Part shown: piece by piece, positions 43,854 through 52,699 of the stretch | How the letters are laid out: each line of letters opens with the position of its first letter | How positions within the stretch are numbered: the stretch's first letter is position 1 | Assembly: GCF_005503535.1 (NCBI RefSeq) | Contig: NZ_SCNN01000015.1 | Location: 94,846 to 158,845, forward strand | DNA: 64,000 bases | From: Mesorhizobium comanense | Lineage (GTDB): Bacteria > Pseudomonadota > Alphaproteobacteria > Rhizobiales > Rhizobiaceae | Reading direction: 5' to 3' | Position numbers and translations under genes: made by a program | The notes under the pieces: model-generated | What the model was told of the DNA's origin: nothing | What the model saw: the letters and a program-made list of their open reading frames with translations, nothing else | Database searches by the model: none

Positions 43854-44303
43854 CTACTGCAGCAGGCCCTTGACGATGCCGCTCGCCTTGCCGAAATCCA
43901 TCTGGCCGGCATATTTCTGCTTGAGCGCCGCGATCACCTTGCCCATGTCCTTCTGGCTGGCCGCGCCGGTGGCCGCGATCGCCTCTCGCGCCGCCGCCGT
44001 GATCGCCGCATCGTCGAGCTGCGTCGGCAGGAAATCGCGTATGATTTCCATCTCGCCGCGCTCCTGCGCGGCCAGTTCCGGCCGCTTGCCGTCCTCGAAC
44101 GCCTTGGCCGATTCCTCGCGCTGCTTCACCATCTTGGCCAGGATCTGCAGGATTTCCTCGTCGCTGGCGGGGTCCTTGGCCGAACCGCGATTGGCGATGT
44201 CGCGGTCGTGGATGGCGGCCTGGATGAGCCGCAATGTCGGCAGCCGGTGCTTATCCTGCGCCTTCATCGCGCTCTTCAGGGATTCGGCGATTTTCGCGCG
44301 CAT
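43854..44303 (-). CDS. GatB/YqeY domain-containing protein
   Basis: 149 residues. The YqeY domain is complete: KIAESLKSAMKAQDKHRLPT, then EEILQILAKMVKQREESAKAF and a last helix with MGKVIAALKQKYAGQMD. The domain is related to the tRNA-binding part of GatB; a role in tRNA amidation or translation quality control is possible. The ATG follows AAGGAGA. It is divergent from carA, an arrangement common in Rhizobiales. Confidence 0.93.
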   Translation of the reverse strand: MRAKIAESLKSAMKAQDKHRLPTLRLIQAAIHDRDIANRGSAKDPASDEEILQILAKMVKQREESAKAFEDGKRPELAAQERGEMEIIRDFLPTQLDDAAITAAAREAIAATGAASQKDMGKVIAALKQKYAGQMDFGKASGIVKGLLQ

Positions 44304-44585
44304 TGTTGTGTCTCCTTCGATCGGCGCGGACCATAACCTTGCCGCAGGTTCAAGGCAAATTCCGACCACGCAAGGCAAATCACTGATATTGTTCGACGAA
44401 ATAAATCAATGCCGGTCGGTGGCGGCATCATTGACCGTTCCGGCGCCTTCCCCTATGTACTCGGCCTTGCATAAGACAATGAGTTGGCGCGCCAAGGCTC
44501 GAGAAATCGCTGCTGCGCGCCGTTTGCTGCGCAAATTGTCCCACTGCCGGGACGATCGGCAAGCAACCTTTTTAGGAGCGCCGCC

Positions 44586-45791
44586 ATGGCCGAGATGACG
44601 CCCGCCTGGACCACCGAAAAGCCGACCGCCCTGCTGGTGCTGGCCGACGGCACCGTCATCGAGGGTCGCGGTCTCGGCGCCGCGGGTTCGGCCGTCGCCG
44701 AAGTCTGCTTCAACACCGCGCTGACCGGCTATGAGGAAATCCTAACCGACCCCTCCTATGCCGGCCAGATCGTCACCTTCACCTTTCCCCATATCGGCAA
44801 CATCGGCACCAACGACGAGGACATCGAGGATCTGAACCCCGCCGCCCGCGCCGGCGCTGTCGGCGCCGTGTTCAAGGCCGATGTCACCAACCCTTCCAAC
44901 TACCGCGCCGCCGGCCATCTCGACCAGTGGCTGAAGAAGCGCGGCATCGTCGCCCTGTCGGGCATCGACACAAGGGCGCTGACCGCGCTGATCCGCGAAA
45001 AGGGCATGCCCAACGCCGTCATCGCGCATGCGCCCGACGGCGTCTTCGATCTCGACGACCTGAAGCGCCGCGCCGCCGCATGGTCCGGCCTGATCGGGCT
45101 AGACCTTGCCAAGGAAGTGACGTCGGGCCAGTCCTCGGTCTGGCGCGAGACGCCCTGGGTGTGGAACGAAGGTTTTGGCGAACAGACTGATCCGTCGTTG
45201 CACGTCGTGGCCATCGACTACGGCGTCAAGCGCAACATACTGCGCCTGCTCGCCGGCCTCGGCGCCAAGGTTACCGTGGTTCCGGCCAAGACCGGTTCCG
45301 AGGAAATCCTGGCCATGCAGCCGGACGGCATCTTCCTCTCCAACGGTCCCGGCGACCCTGAAGCGACAGGCGAATACGCCGTGCCGGTGATCCAGGACCT
45401 CTTGAAGACGGATATTCCGGTGTTCGGCATCTGCCTCGGCCACCAGATGCTGGCGCTGGCGCTGGGCGGCAGGACCGCCAAGATGCACCAGGGCCATCAC
45501 GGCGCCAACCATCCGGTCAAGGACCACACCACCGGCAAGGTCGAGATCGTCTCGATGAACCACGGCTTTGCCGTCGATGCCGACTCGCTGCCATCAGGCG
45601 TCGAGGAAACCCATGTCTCGCTGTTCGACGGCTCGAACTGCGGCATCACGCTCACCGGCCGTCCGGTGTTCTCGGTCCAGCATCACCCCGAGGCCTCGCC
45701 CGGCCCACAGGATTCACACTATCTGTTCCGCCGTTTCGTCAACCTGATCCGGCAGAAGCGCGGCGAGGAATTGCTGGCCGAGCGGGCTTGA
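44586..45791 (+). CDS. carA: carbamoyl-phosphate synthase small subunit
   Basis: 401 residues, glutamine-dependent. An N-terminal CPSase small-chain domain (TALTGYEEILTDPSYAGQI) is followed by a class I glutamine amidotransferase with the nucleophile Cys in FGICLGHQ and the His-Glu pair in QHHPEASPGP. It supplies ammonia to CarB for arginine and pyrimidine synthesis. The ATG follows TAGGAG. carB is not in this window. Confidence 0.97.
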   Translation: MAEMTPAWTTEKPTALLVLADGTVIEGRGLGAAGSAVAEVCFNTALTGYEEILTDPSYAGQIVTFTFPHIGNIGTNDEDIEDLNPAARAGAVGAVFKADVTNPSNYRAAGHLDQWLKKRGIVALSGIDTRALTALIREKGMPNAVIAHAPDGVFDLDDLKRRAAAWSGLIGLDLAKEVTSGQSSVWRETPWVWNEGFGEQTDPSLHVVAIDYGVKRNILRLLAGLGAKVTVVPAKTGSEEILAMQPDGIFLSNGPGDPEATGEYAVPVIQDLLKTDIPVFGICLGHQMLALALGGRTAKMHQGHHGANHPVKDHTTGKVEIVSMNHGFAVDADSLPSGVEETHVSLFDGSNCGITLTGRPVFSVQHHPEASPGPQDSHYLFRRFVNLIRQKRGEELLAERA

Positions 45792-45802
45792 TCGGGCGGT
45801 TG

Positions 45803-45981
45803 GCGCTGCCCCTCATCTGCCTGCCGGCATCTTCTCCCCGTATAGTGACGGGGAGAAGGGACAGCCGCACCCTCTGCGCCCTTCTTGCAACGCAAACGAT
45901 TGGCGAAACCATCGATGGCAGCGTCTTTCTCCCCGTCACTATACGGGGAGAAATGCCCGGTAGGGCAATGAGGGGCAGCGC
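45803..45981. repeat. 179-bp intergenic inverted-repeat element
   Basis: Outer arms GCGCTGCCCCTCAT (45803-45816) / ATGAGGGGCAGCGC (45968-45981) are perfect. The inner 26-bp arms (45832-45857 and 45927-45952) are exact reverse complements, and each is itself a near-palindrome (TTCTCCCCG...CGGGGAGAA). It occupies nearly all of the space between carA and the aldo-keto reductase and could end transcription from both sides. Confidence 0.9.
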
Positions 45982-46017
45982 AAACGCCCCCCAACCTCCC
46001 ATCGCAAATCCCCGTAC

Positions 46018-46938
46018 CTAAGCCACCGGCCGGCCTTCGCTCGCCTCCAGGATAGCGAACCATTGCTGGCGGTCGAGGCGGATATCCAGCGCCTTGACCA
46101 TGGCCGCCAGCCGCTCCGGCTTCATAGAACCCAGCACCGGCACCAGCCGGGCCGGATGGCGCAGCAGCCAGGCAATGGCGACGGCGGCGAGATCGCCCGC
46201 CCCCACTTCGGCGGCCACCGCGGCCAATGCCGCGCGCACCCGCGCCTCGCGCTGCTCCTTGCCGGTGAACAGCGAGCCACCGCCGAGCGGCGACCAGACC
46301 ATCGGCGCGTAGCCCAGCCGTTGCGCGTGGTCGAGGCCGCCGTCGGTCAGGGCGGACGTCTTGAGCACCGACATCTCGATCTGGTTGGTGGCGAGCGCGA
46401 ACGGCAGCCGCGACGCCAGGAGATCGAATTGCGACGGGGTGAAATTGGAAACGCCGACCGCCCTCACCTTGCCCGACTTCACCAGCCCGGCCAGTGCGGC
46501 TGCCGTCTCGTCGGCATCCATCAGCGGGTCCGGCCGGTGCAACAGGAGAAGGTCGAGATAATCGGTCCCGAGATTGCCGAGCGAGCGGTCGACCGAGGCG
46601 TTTATGTGGTCGGCACTGGTGTCGTAATGCTTCAGCCGGTTTCGCGGCCGGTTGCCCGAGGCCAGCATGATGTCGCATTTCGAGATCAGTTCGATCGCCT
46701 CGCGCTTGCCCTTCCAGCAGGCAAGACCGGCGCCAAACGCCGCCTCCACCTCGTAGTTTCCATAGATGTCGGCATGGTCGAAGCTGGTCAGGCCGAGATC
46801 GACGGCGCTGCCGATCAGCCGCGCGACCTGATCGGCATCCGGCCGCACGGGACCATCGAGCAGCCGCCAGGCGCCGAAAACCAGTCGCGACAGCGATACC
46901 CCGTCCCTCGTCAGCGTGATGCGGCTGTCATGGCTCAT
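46018..46938 (-). CDS. aldo/keto reductase (YdhF-like)
   Basis: 306 residues, TIM-barrel AKR. The catalytic set is visible: Asp and Tyr in FDHADIYGNYEVE, Lys in ISKCDI and His in LLLHRPDP. NADPH-dependent carbonyl reduction is expected. Its ATG overlaps the MFS stop as ATGA, so both belong to one operon. Confidence 0.9.
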   Translation of the reverse strand: MSHDSRITLTRDGVSLSRLVFGAWRLLDGPVRPDADQVARLIGSAVDLGLTSFDHADIYGNYEVEAAFGAGLACWKGKREAIELISKCDIMLASGNRPRNRLKHYDTSADHINASVDRSLGNLGTDYLDLLLLHRPDPLMDADETAAALAGLVKSGKVRAVGVSNFTPSQFDLLASRLPFALATNQIEMSVLKTSALTDGGLDHAQRLGYAPMVWSPLGGGSLFTGKEQREARVRAALAAVAAEVGAGDLAAVAIAWLLRHPARLVPVLGSMKPERLAAMVKALDIRLDRQQWFAILEASEGRPVA

Positions 46939-48200
46939 GCCTGTGCTCCATCCTGCGCCACATCGACGGCCGCTTTTCCGACCCCGGCTGGCCTTGCCAC
47001 CTTGGTGACGAAGACGATGACGGCCAGAAGCAGGAAACAGGCGCCGACCAGATAGGGCGCACCGCCGAAGGTGACTGGCGCGCTCGGTCCCGTGAACCAC
47101 GAAAAGATCGTGGTATAGAGCAGCGGCGTGATGATCGAGGTGATCGAGAAGATCGAGGTCATCGCGCCCTGCAGTTCGCCCTGCGCCGACGGTGGTACCT
47201 TGGCGGCGGCGAGGCTTCGGAGCGGCGGGTCGGCCAGCGCCTCCAGGCAACCGATAACGATCACCGCGTAAACCATCCAGCCCTGGGTGGCGAAGGCATA
47301 GCCGAAGGCGCTTGCTGCCGTGAAACTGAGGCCGATCACCGCCGTCTTCCATTCGCCGAGTCTCGGGATCACGCGCGGCAGCACCGTGCCCATGATGATG
47401 GCGCCGCACAGGCCGAAGGCGCCGAGCGAAAAGCCGATCTGCTGCTCGCTCCAGCCATAGCGGTAGTTGGAGACGAACGACCACACCGCCGGATACATCA
47501 TGTGGCCGAGCGTCATCAGGAAGAAGACGAGCCCGATCCAGCCGATGCCCTGATACTGGCGCATCTGCATGAGCGTGCCGACCGGGTTGGCGCGCTTCCA
47601 TTCGAAGCGGCGGCGATGCTTCTCATCGAGCGTTTCGGGCAGCAAGAACAGCGCGATCAGGAAATTGACCAAGGCGAGCCCGGCGGCGAAATAGAACGGC
47701 ACGCGCGGTCCGAACGTGCCGAGCAATCCGCCCAGCACCGGCCCGATGACGAAGCCGACGCCGAAGGCGATGCCGAGCAGACCGAAATTCTTGGCCCGGT
47801 TCTCGTCGTTGGAAATGTCGGCGATGAAGGCCGACGTCGTCGAGTAGCTGGCGCCCGAAATGCCGGCCAGGACACGGCCGATGAACAGCATCGGATAGGA
47901 CCAGGCAATGGCGCAGATCAGATTGTCGATGGAGAAGGTCAACACCGACGCGAGCAGGATCGGCCGGCGGCCGAACCGGTCGCTCAGGCCGCCCATGATC
48001 GGCGCGAAAAAGAACTGCATGGCCGCGTAGACGAAGAACAGCCAGCCGCCCTCGATTGCCGCGCCGCTGATGCTGACGCCGCTCAACTCCTGCAGATAGG
48101 CCGGCAGCACCGGCATGATGATGCCGAAGCCGATAATGTCGAGCAGCAGCGTGGTGAAGACCAGCGCGAGGCCCCGCCTGGCGGTTTTGGGGTCGATCAT
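46935..48200 (-). CDS. MFS transporter of the TetA-like multidrug efflux type
   Basis: 421 residues and 12 helices. The pattern LLLDIIGFGIIMPVLPAYLQ, GGLSDRFGRRPILLAS, and GASYSTTSAFIADIS is that of the class containing tetracycline efflux pumps. Whether it exports tetracycline is unknown. The ATG at 48200 follows GAGGAGC. First gene of a two-gene operon with the aldo-keto reductase. Confidence 0.9.
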   Translation of the reverse strand: MIDPKTARRGLALVFTTLLLDIIGFGIIMPVLPAYLQELSGVSISGAAIEGGWLFFVYAAMQFFFAPIMGGLSDRFGRRPILLASVLTFSIDNLICAIAWSYPMLFIGRVLAGISGASYSTTSAFIADISNDENRAKNFGLLGIAFGVGFVIGPVLGGLLGTFGPRVPFYFAAGLALVNFLIALFLLPETLDEKHRRRFEWKRANPVGTLMQMRQYQGIGWIGLVFFLMTLGHMMYPAVWSFVSNYRYGWSEQQIGFSLGAFGLCGAIIMGTVLPRVIPRLGEWKTAVIGLSFTAASAFGYAFATQGWMVYAVIVIGCLEALADPPLRSLAAAKVPPSAQGELQGAMTSIFSITSIITPLLYTTIFSWFTGPSAPVTFGGAPYLVGACFLLLAVIVFVTKVARPAGVGKAAVDVAQDGAQA

Positions 48201-48311
48201 ATGGGTCAAGCTCCTCTGGCCGCCCCGGGGCATGGGCGGACGCACCTTATAGGCGAGCCGGCGAAAAGGAACAATGAGGGAACAGGCAGGAATGCTTGTT
48301 CCTGACACTCC

Positions 48312-48497
48312 CTGACGGCAACTTCGCCGTCAGATCAGCATCAGTAGACACGAGCCGAGACTGTTTCGAAATTCGCTCTGGTGAGTCATATGGTGGCGGT
48401 TTCGAGAACCGTAGCGCAGCGGACATTTGTCCGTGAGCAACGGAAGCGCAGAAAGCGCCATCAGATGGCCGCCAGAGTAGAATTTCCAAACAGTCTC
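48312..48497. repeat. intergenic inverted-repeat element with 25-bp arms
   Basis: Near-complementary arms at 48357-48381 (GAGACTGTTTCGAAATTC...) and 48472-48497 (...GAATTTCCAAACAGTCTC) enclose further short dyads, including GGACATTTGTCC. A separate hairpin CTGACGGC / GCCGTCAG sits at 48312-48333. The element fills most of the 298-bp gap between the MFS gene start and the metallopeptidase stop. It looks unlike the CCCC-rich elements elsewhere in the window. Confidence 0.8.
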
Positions 48498-48498
48498 G

Positions 48499-49437
48499 TC
48501 AGAGAGGCCCGCTCATCGTATTGCAGTCGGAAAGCTTGCCGCTCTTGTAGCCCCGCGCCAGCCAGGTCTGCCGCTGCTGCGAGGTGCCGTGGTTGAAGCT
48601 TTCCGGCACCACATAGCCCTGCATCTTCTTCTGCAGTGTGTCGTCGCCGATCTGCTTGGCGGCGTTGAGCGCGCTCTCTATGTCGCCCTGCTCCAATATG
48701 CCCTTCTGGGCGGTGTAGTGCGCCCACACGCCCGCGAAGCAGTCGGCCTGCAGTTCGATGCGCACCGACAGCTGGTTGGCGTCGGCTTCGCTCATGCCTT
48801 GCCGCATCTGGTTGAACTTGCCCATGATGCCGGTGAGGTTCTGCACGTGATGGCCGACCTCATGCGCGATCACATAGGCGCGGGCGAACTCGCCGGAAGC
48901 GCTGAACTGCTGGTCGAGCTGCTGGAAGAAGGTCATGTCGAGATAGACCTTGTGGTCCCCTGGACAATAGAACGGCCCGGCCGCCGCCGAGGCAAAACCG
49001 CAGGCGGAGCGGACCTGACCGGAAAACAGCACCAGCTTCGGATCCTCATAGGTCAGGCCCTGCGACTTGAAAATGCCGGTCCAGGTGTCCTCGGTTTCGG
49101 CCAGCACCGTGGCGACGAACTGTTTCATCTCGTCATTGGCGGGCGTTGTACCGCTGTTCTGGCCACCGCTATTGTCCGATATCTGGCCGCCGCCGCCCGG
49201 CAGCAAGGAACCGCCGTCGCCGTTCAAAAGTTGCAGCGGATTGATGCCGAAGACACCCCAGGCAATCAGCGCGACGACCGCGAAGATGATGAGACCCGAA
49301 AGCGACATGCCGCCGCCGGAACTGCCGCCGATGGGGATGCGGAACTGACCGGGGCTGCCGCCCAATCCGCCACCGGAACCGCTGTCGCTGCGGTCGTCCT
49401 CGATATTGTCACTCTGACGACGGCCTCTCCAGAGCAT
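48499..49437 (-). CDS. neutral zinc metallopeptidase (YpfJ family)
   Basis: 312 residues. An N-terminal Gly/Ser-rich cytoplasmic segment (residues 15-45) and one membrane helix (LSGLIIFAVVALIAWGVFG) precede the catalytic domain with the zinc motif HEVGHHVQN and a downstream Glu (ELQADCFAG). The YpfJ family is widespread; substrates are unknown. The ATG follows CGAGGAG. Confidence 0.92.
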   Translation of the reverse strand: MLWRGRRQSDNIEDDRSDSGSGGGLGGSPGQFRIPIGGSSGGGMSLSGLIIFAVVALIAWGVFGINPLQLLNGDGGSLLPGGGGQISDNSGGQNSGTTPANDEMKQFVATVLAETEDTWTGIFKSQGLTYEDPKLVLFSGQVRSACGFASAAAGPFYCPGDHKVYLDMTFFQQLDQQFSASGEFARAYVIAHEVGHHVQNLTGIMGKFNQMRQGMSEADANQLSVRIELQADCFAGVWAHYTAQKGILEQGDIESALNAAKQIGDDTLQKKMQGYVVPESFNHGTSQQRQTWLARGYKSGKLSDCNTMSGPL

Positions 49438-49635
49438 GGCAACTCCTCGCGCTGCGAACTTCCCCGTTGTGCCGGCCATTCGACCGGCTCAACCCAACAA
49501 ACAATTATCCCAATGGTTGCGGCAAGTCACAGCATTTTTCGTTCCTGGCATGGTGCCAGCCTCGCCGCGCCACCGCTCTGGCCGATCATGCCGAAGGCCT
49601 GTAGCATTGCCAGCGATGGAGCATGCGAGGGGGCT

Positions 49636-51747
49636 TTGCGACTGATCGTGCAAATGATGCTGGCGCTCGCCATGGGTTGCCTGGGCTTGGGTTGCCTGGG
49701 CTTGGGCTGCCTGGGCCAGGGCGCCGCCGGGGCGGTGACGCTCGATTCCAGCGTCGCCGTCACCGATCCCGCCACCTTGCAGGCGCTGGAACGCGGCGGC
49801 CTGTCGATCAGTCGCCTGCTCGGCCCGGCGCTCGGCCTCACTCGCGACGTCGACAATCGCGGCCTGTTCTCGGTGCCGGCGCTGGCCACGGTGCGCGACA
49901 TCGTCAAGCTCGAGATCGCCAGCGAGCCCGCGACCAGCCCCGACCCCTATGTCGCGGCCATGGTGAAGTCGAAGGACACCAGCCAGAAATTCAATCCGAA
50001 ATACATCGACGACGACGGCTCGACGCTCGACCTGACCGGCGTCGTCAACCGCATGGACCGCGGCTATCTCGGCCACACCGAATGCGGCGAGATCCGGCTG
50101 ATCTACCGTTTCCATTATTCGGTGGCGGAGAAGCCGGCCAAGGGCAAGCCAATCGGGGAGAAGACTGGGCAGCGCATCTCCTCGCGCCTGCCGCTGACCA
50201 TGAGCCTCGTCTTCAACGCCAGGCCGGGGAAGGCGCAGGCCCGTGCCTCGAAGGATCTGCCCAGCGCGACCGATGCGTCCTGCGCCGACGTCGCCCAGCG
50301 GTGGCTCGCTGCCGGGCGCAAGGACCTGCCGCCTGACCAGCTTGCCGCCTGGCTGCGCTCCGACGAAGGCCCTCTGTCGGGCGCCATGCTGAATTCCTCG
50401 CAGATCATGCGGCTGGAACTCAACATGCAGGTGCTGCGCCTGTCGGCCTCGACGCGGCGCGATTTCGGCGGCCACGCCGAATATCTGCTCAAGATCTTCA
50501 AATGGGATCCGGCCACCGCCAGCTTCCATGAATCCAGGATGGAGAACCAGATCGACCGGGCGACGGTGCTGGCCGACAAGCCTGCCTTCGCCAGATGGCT
50601 GCTGACCGACCGCAACATCTATGATCTCGACCACGGCAGGCTGGTGGTCGACGAGAAATTCCTGGCCAAGAGCGCCGTCTCGGTCGCGCCTGGCGGCCTT
50701 GCCCGGTCGCAGAACAACATCGTCTATGGGCTGCTCGACGACGCCGACATCGACAAGGCGCTGAAGGACTATGTGGCCAAAGGCAACACGCTTTCCACCA
50801 TCAAGTCGACGGCCGGCTTCAACCTGCGGCTCAACGAGATGAGTTGTACCGGCTGCCACCAGACGCACGGCATTGCCGGGTTCCACTACACCGGTGCCGA
50901 CCCGGCGAGCGAGCCGCGCCGCAACGCGGTCTTCGTACCGGGCTCGGCCGTCTTCTTCGCCGACCTGCCGCGCCGGCGCGCCATCGTCGAGGAATTCGCC
51001 GACGGCGGTCATCCCGATTTCACCAGGGGCTTCGCCGCCCGCCCGGACAGCAAATACGCCGAGGCCCTGAAGGGCACCGACCTCTATAATGGCTGGGGCT
51101 CGATCTGCTATCGCGGCGAGGACCCGAGTTTCAAGGATTGGACCTGCGGCGCCGGGTTGCGCTGCGCCGGCGTCCACGAAAGTGCCATCCATCCAGGCTT
51201 CGGCACCTGCGTCAGCGAAAAGGGCACGGCGGTCGGCGATCCCGTCGAGTTCGGCGAGATCAGGATGTCGACATGGGGCAACGACCAGTATTGCCGCCTG
51301 TCGCCGGCCACCGCCAAGGCTTGCGCCATCGACCCCGCGCGCGACAAGAAGCCGGTGGTGAAGCTTGCCGGCTATGGCGCCGCGCGTCAGCGCTACGACA
51401 ATCCCGAGCAGAAGACCGGCGGTTTTCCCGGCGGCATGTTGCGCAAGGCGACCTGCGAAGGGCTGCCCGAGGAGGCAAGCTGCGGCCGGCTCGCCAAGAC
51501 CGGCTTCAACGACTGCATCGCCTCGGGCAAGGACCACAAATTCTGCACCAAGGAATTCACCAAGACGGCCGGCCTGCGCGCCTGCGACAAGGCCCACCCC
51601 TGCCGGGAGGACTATATCTGCACCGCCGGCTACGACGACCTGCCTGAAGCAAAGCCCGGCGAAGGCACCTGCATCCCGCCCTATTTCATCTTCCAGTTCC
51701 GCGTCGACGGCCATCCCAGAAGCTGGGTGCAGGACGTGAGGGAATGA
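49636..51747 (+). CDS. large secreted protein with one CXXCH motif, function unknown
   Basis: 703 residues. I do not recognise a named family. The TTG start at 49636 is preferred because GAGGGG precedes it and gives MRLIVQ, a short n-region; GTG 49648 or ATG 49654 are alternatives. A signal peptide follows, with a three-fold GCLGL repeat. Residues 404-408 are CTGCH, a single heme-attachment-type motif (Cys404, Cys407, His408). Before it come about 380 residues with VVNRMDRGYLGHTECGEIRL. After it lie about 14 cysteines, mostly in the last 180 residues (WTCGAGLRCAGVHES, CREDYICTAGYDD). It is probably exported and disulfide-rich, perhaps a heme protein or cell-surface hydrolase. Confidence 0.75.
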   Translation: MRLIVQMMLALAMGCLGLGCLGLGCLGQGAAGAVTLDSSVAVTDPATLQALERGGLSISRLLGPALGLTRDVDNRGLFSVPALATVRDIVKLEIASEPATSPDPYVAAMVKSKDTSQKFNPKYIDDDGSTLDLTGVVNRMDRGYLGHTECGEIRLIYRFHYSVAEKPAKGKPIGEKTGQRISSRLPLTMSLVFNARPGKAQARASKDLPSATDASCADVAQRWLAAGRKDLPPDQLAAWLRSDEGPLSGAMLNSSQIMRLELNMQVLRLSASTRRDFGGHAEYLLKIFKWDPATASFHESRMENQIDRATVLADKPAFARWLLTDRNIYDLDHGRLVVDEKFLAKSAVSVAPGGLARSQNNIVYGLLDDADIDKALKDYVAKGNTLSTIKSTAGFNLRLNEMSCTGCHQTHGIAGFHYTGADPASEPRRNAVFVPGSAVFFADLPRRRAIVEEFADGGHPDFTRGFAARPDSKYAEALKGTDLYNGWGSICYRGEDPSFKDWTCGAGLRCAGVHESAIHPGFGTCVSEKGTAVGDPVEFGEIRMSTWGNDQYCRLSPATAKACAIDPARDKKPVVKLAGYGAARQRYDNPEQKTGGFPGGMLRKATCEGLPEEASCGRLAKTGFNDCIASGKDHKFCTKEFTKTAGLRACDKAHPCREDYICTAGYDDLPEAKPGEGTCIPPYFIFQFRVDGHPRSWVQDVRE
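49675..49719 (+). repeat. three tandem 15-bp repeats within a signal peptide
   Basis: GGTTGCCTGGGCTTG is repeated three times in frame at 49675, 49690 and 49705, the last copy with changes. It encodes GCLGL-GCLGL-GCLGQ in the hydrophobic core of the signal peptide of the CXXCH protein. Copy-number change would lengthen or shorten the core by five residues. Confidence 0.88.
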
Positions 51748-51840
51748 GACTTGACTTGCTACCGGCAAATCCACGGGCTCGCGGTAGACGCACCGCACCG
51801 AGCCCCGTAAGTATATTGTGGGGTAATCGGTGGGATTTGC

Positions 51841-52560
51841 ATGTTTTCTTTTACGTCTGGGTGGTGGACGTTGCTTCGGGCTGCGCGGCCGGCCCGTAGT
51901 TTTTCTGGCCGCACGATTGCGGTGGGAGCCATTGCCGACATCAAGCTGAAACGTCGCGAGTTGGTTCTGACCTTCGACGACGGCCCGATGCCACAGCTCA
52001 CCGAAGACATCCTGAAGGCTCTGGACGACGCCGGCGTCAAGGCGACATTCATGATGATTGGCGCTCAAGCCAGCGCGCATCCTGCCCTTGTGCGGGCGGT
52101 TGCCGAAAAGGGCCACACGATCGGCAGCCACACCCAGCACCATGTCAACCTCAGGGCAGTCGACCCGATATCCGCCAAGGCGGAAATCGACAAAGGCAGG
52201 GACAGTGTGGCAACGTCGCTCGAGCCGACGCGCTACCGCGCCGCGCCGCTTTTTCGCTTTCCCTACCTTGCCGACACCGCTTTGCTGCGGGCGCAGCTGG
52301 CCAAGGGCGACATTGTCGTGCTCGATGTCGATATCAGCATCGGCGACGAGAACGACCTGTCGCCGCATCAACTCTACCGTCAGGCCATGAGACGGATCCT
52401 TCGGCGCGGTTCCGGCGTAGTCCTGATGCACGACATCCATGCCCGCACGGTCGCCATGCTGCCGAAGCTGCTTGCCGACCTCAGAGCCCGGGGCTTCACC
52501 ATTGCGCACCTCGTGCCTGCCGCCGCATTGCTCGCACCCATGTCGGCGATGTCCTCCTGA
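51841..52560 (+). CDS. polysaccharide deacetylase family protein (no signal peptide)
   Basis: 239 residues, NodB-type domain. TFDDGP (Asp46, Asp47) gives the base and a metal ligand, and SHTQHH supplies His ligands; RFPY and LMHDIH are the later motifs. Such enzymes remove N-acetyl or O-acetyl groups from sugar polymers. It lacks an obvious export signal. It is closely similar to the next gene and probably arose by duplication. Confidence 0.9.
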   Translation: MFSFTSGWWTLLRAARPARSFSGRTIAVGAIADIKLKRRELVLTFDDGPMPQLTEDILKALDDAGVKATFMMIGAQASAHPALVRAVAEKGHTIGSHTQHHVNLRAVDPISAKAEIDKGRDSVATSLEPTRYRAAPLFRFPYLADTALLRAQLAKGDIVVLDVDISIGDENDLSPHQLYRQAMRRILRRGSGVVLMHDIHARTVAMLPKLLADLRARGFTIAHLVPAAALLAPMSAMSS

Positions 52561-52699
52561 AATCACCCAACTGCATCTGTGTCGTGCCATTGGATCCCAG
52601 AGTTGGGCGCGCACGACCCGTGCAAGAGGGACTCCCGGTAAACCTTCATTAACCATGTCAGGAATAAAAGCGTAGGCGATTCAAGGGGATCTCTGTGCC

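Noticed and set aside
44304..44585. A riboswitch or attenuator upstream of carA
   Set aside because: No leader peptide, strong hairpin pair or T-run was found in the 282-bp region.
45803..45981. Insertion-sequence terminal repeats
   Set aside because: The arms are inverted, but there is no transposase frame inside and no visible target-site duplication.
49636..51747. Assignment of the CXXCH protein as a c-type cytochrome or peroxidase
   Set aside because: Only one CXXCH motif is present, with no recognised cytochrome fold or distal Met ligand; naming it would overstate the evidence.
49489..52656. A 1055-codon minus-strand frame
   Set aside because: It is antisense to the CXXCH and deacetylase genes. 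The deacetylase motifs are certain, and the antisense translation is repetitive and unrecognisable.
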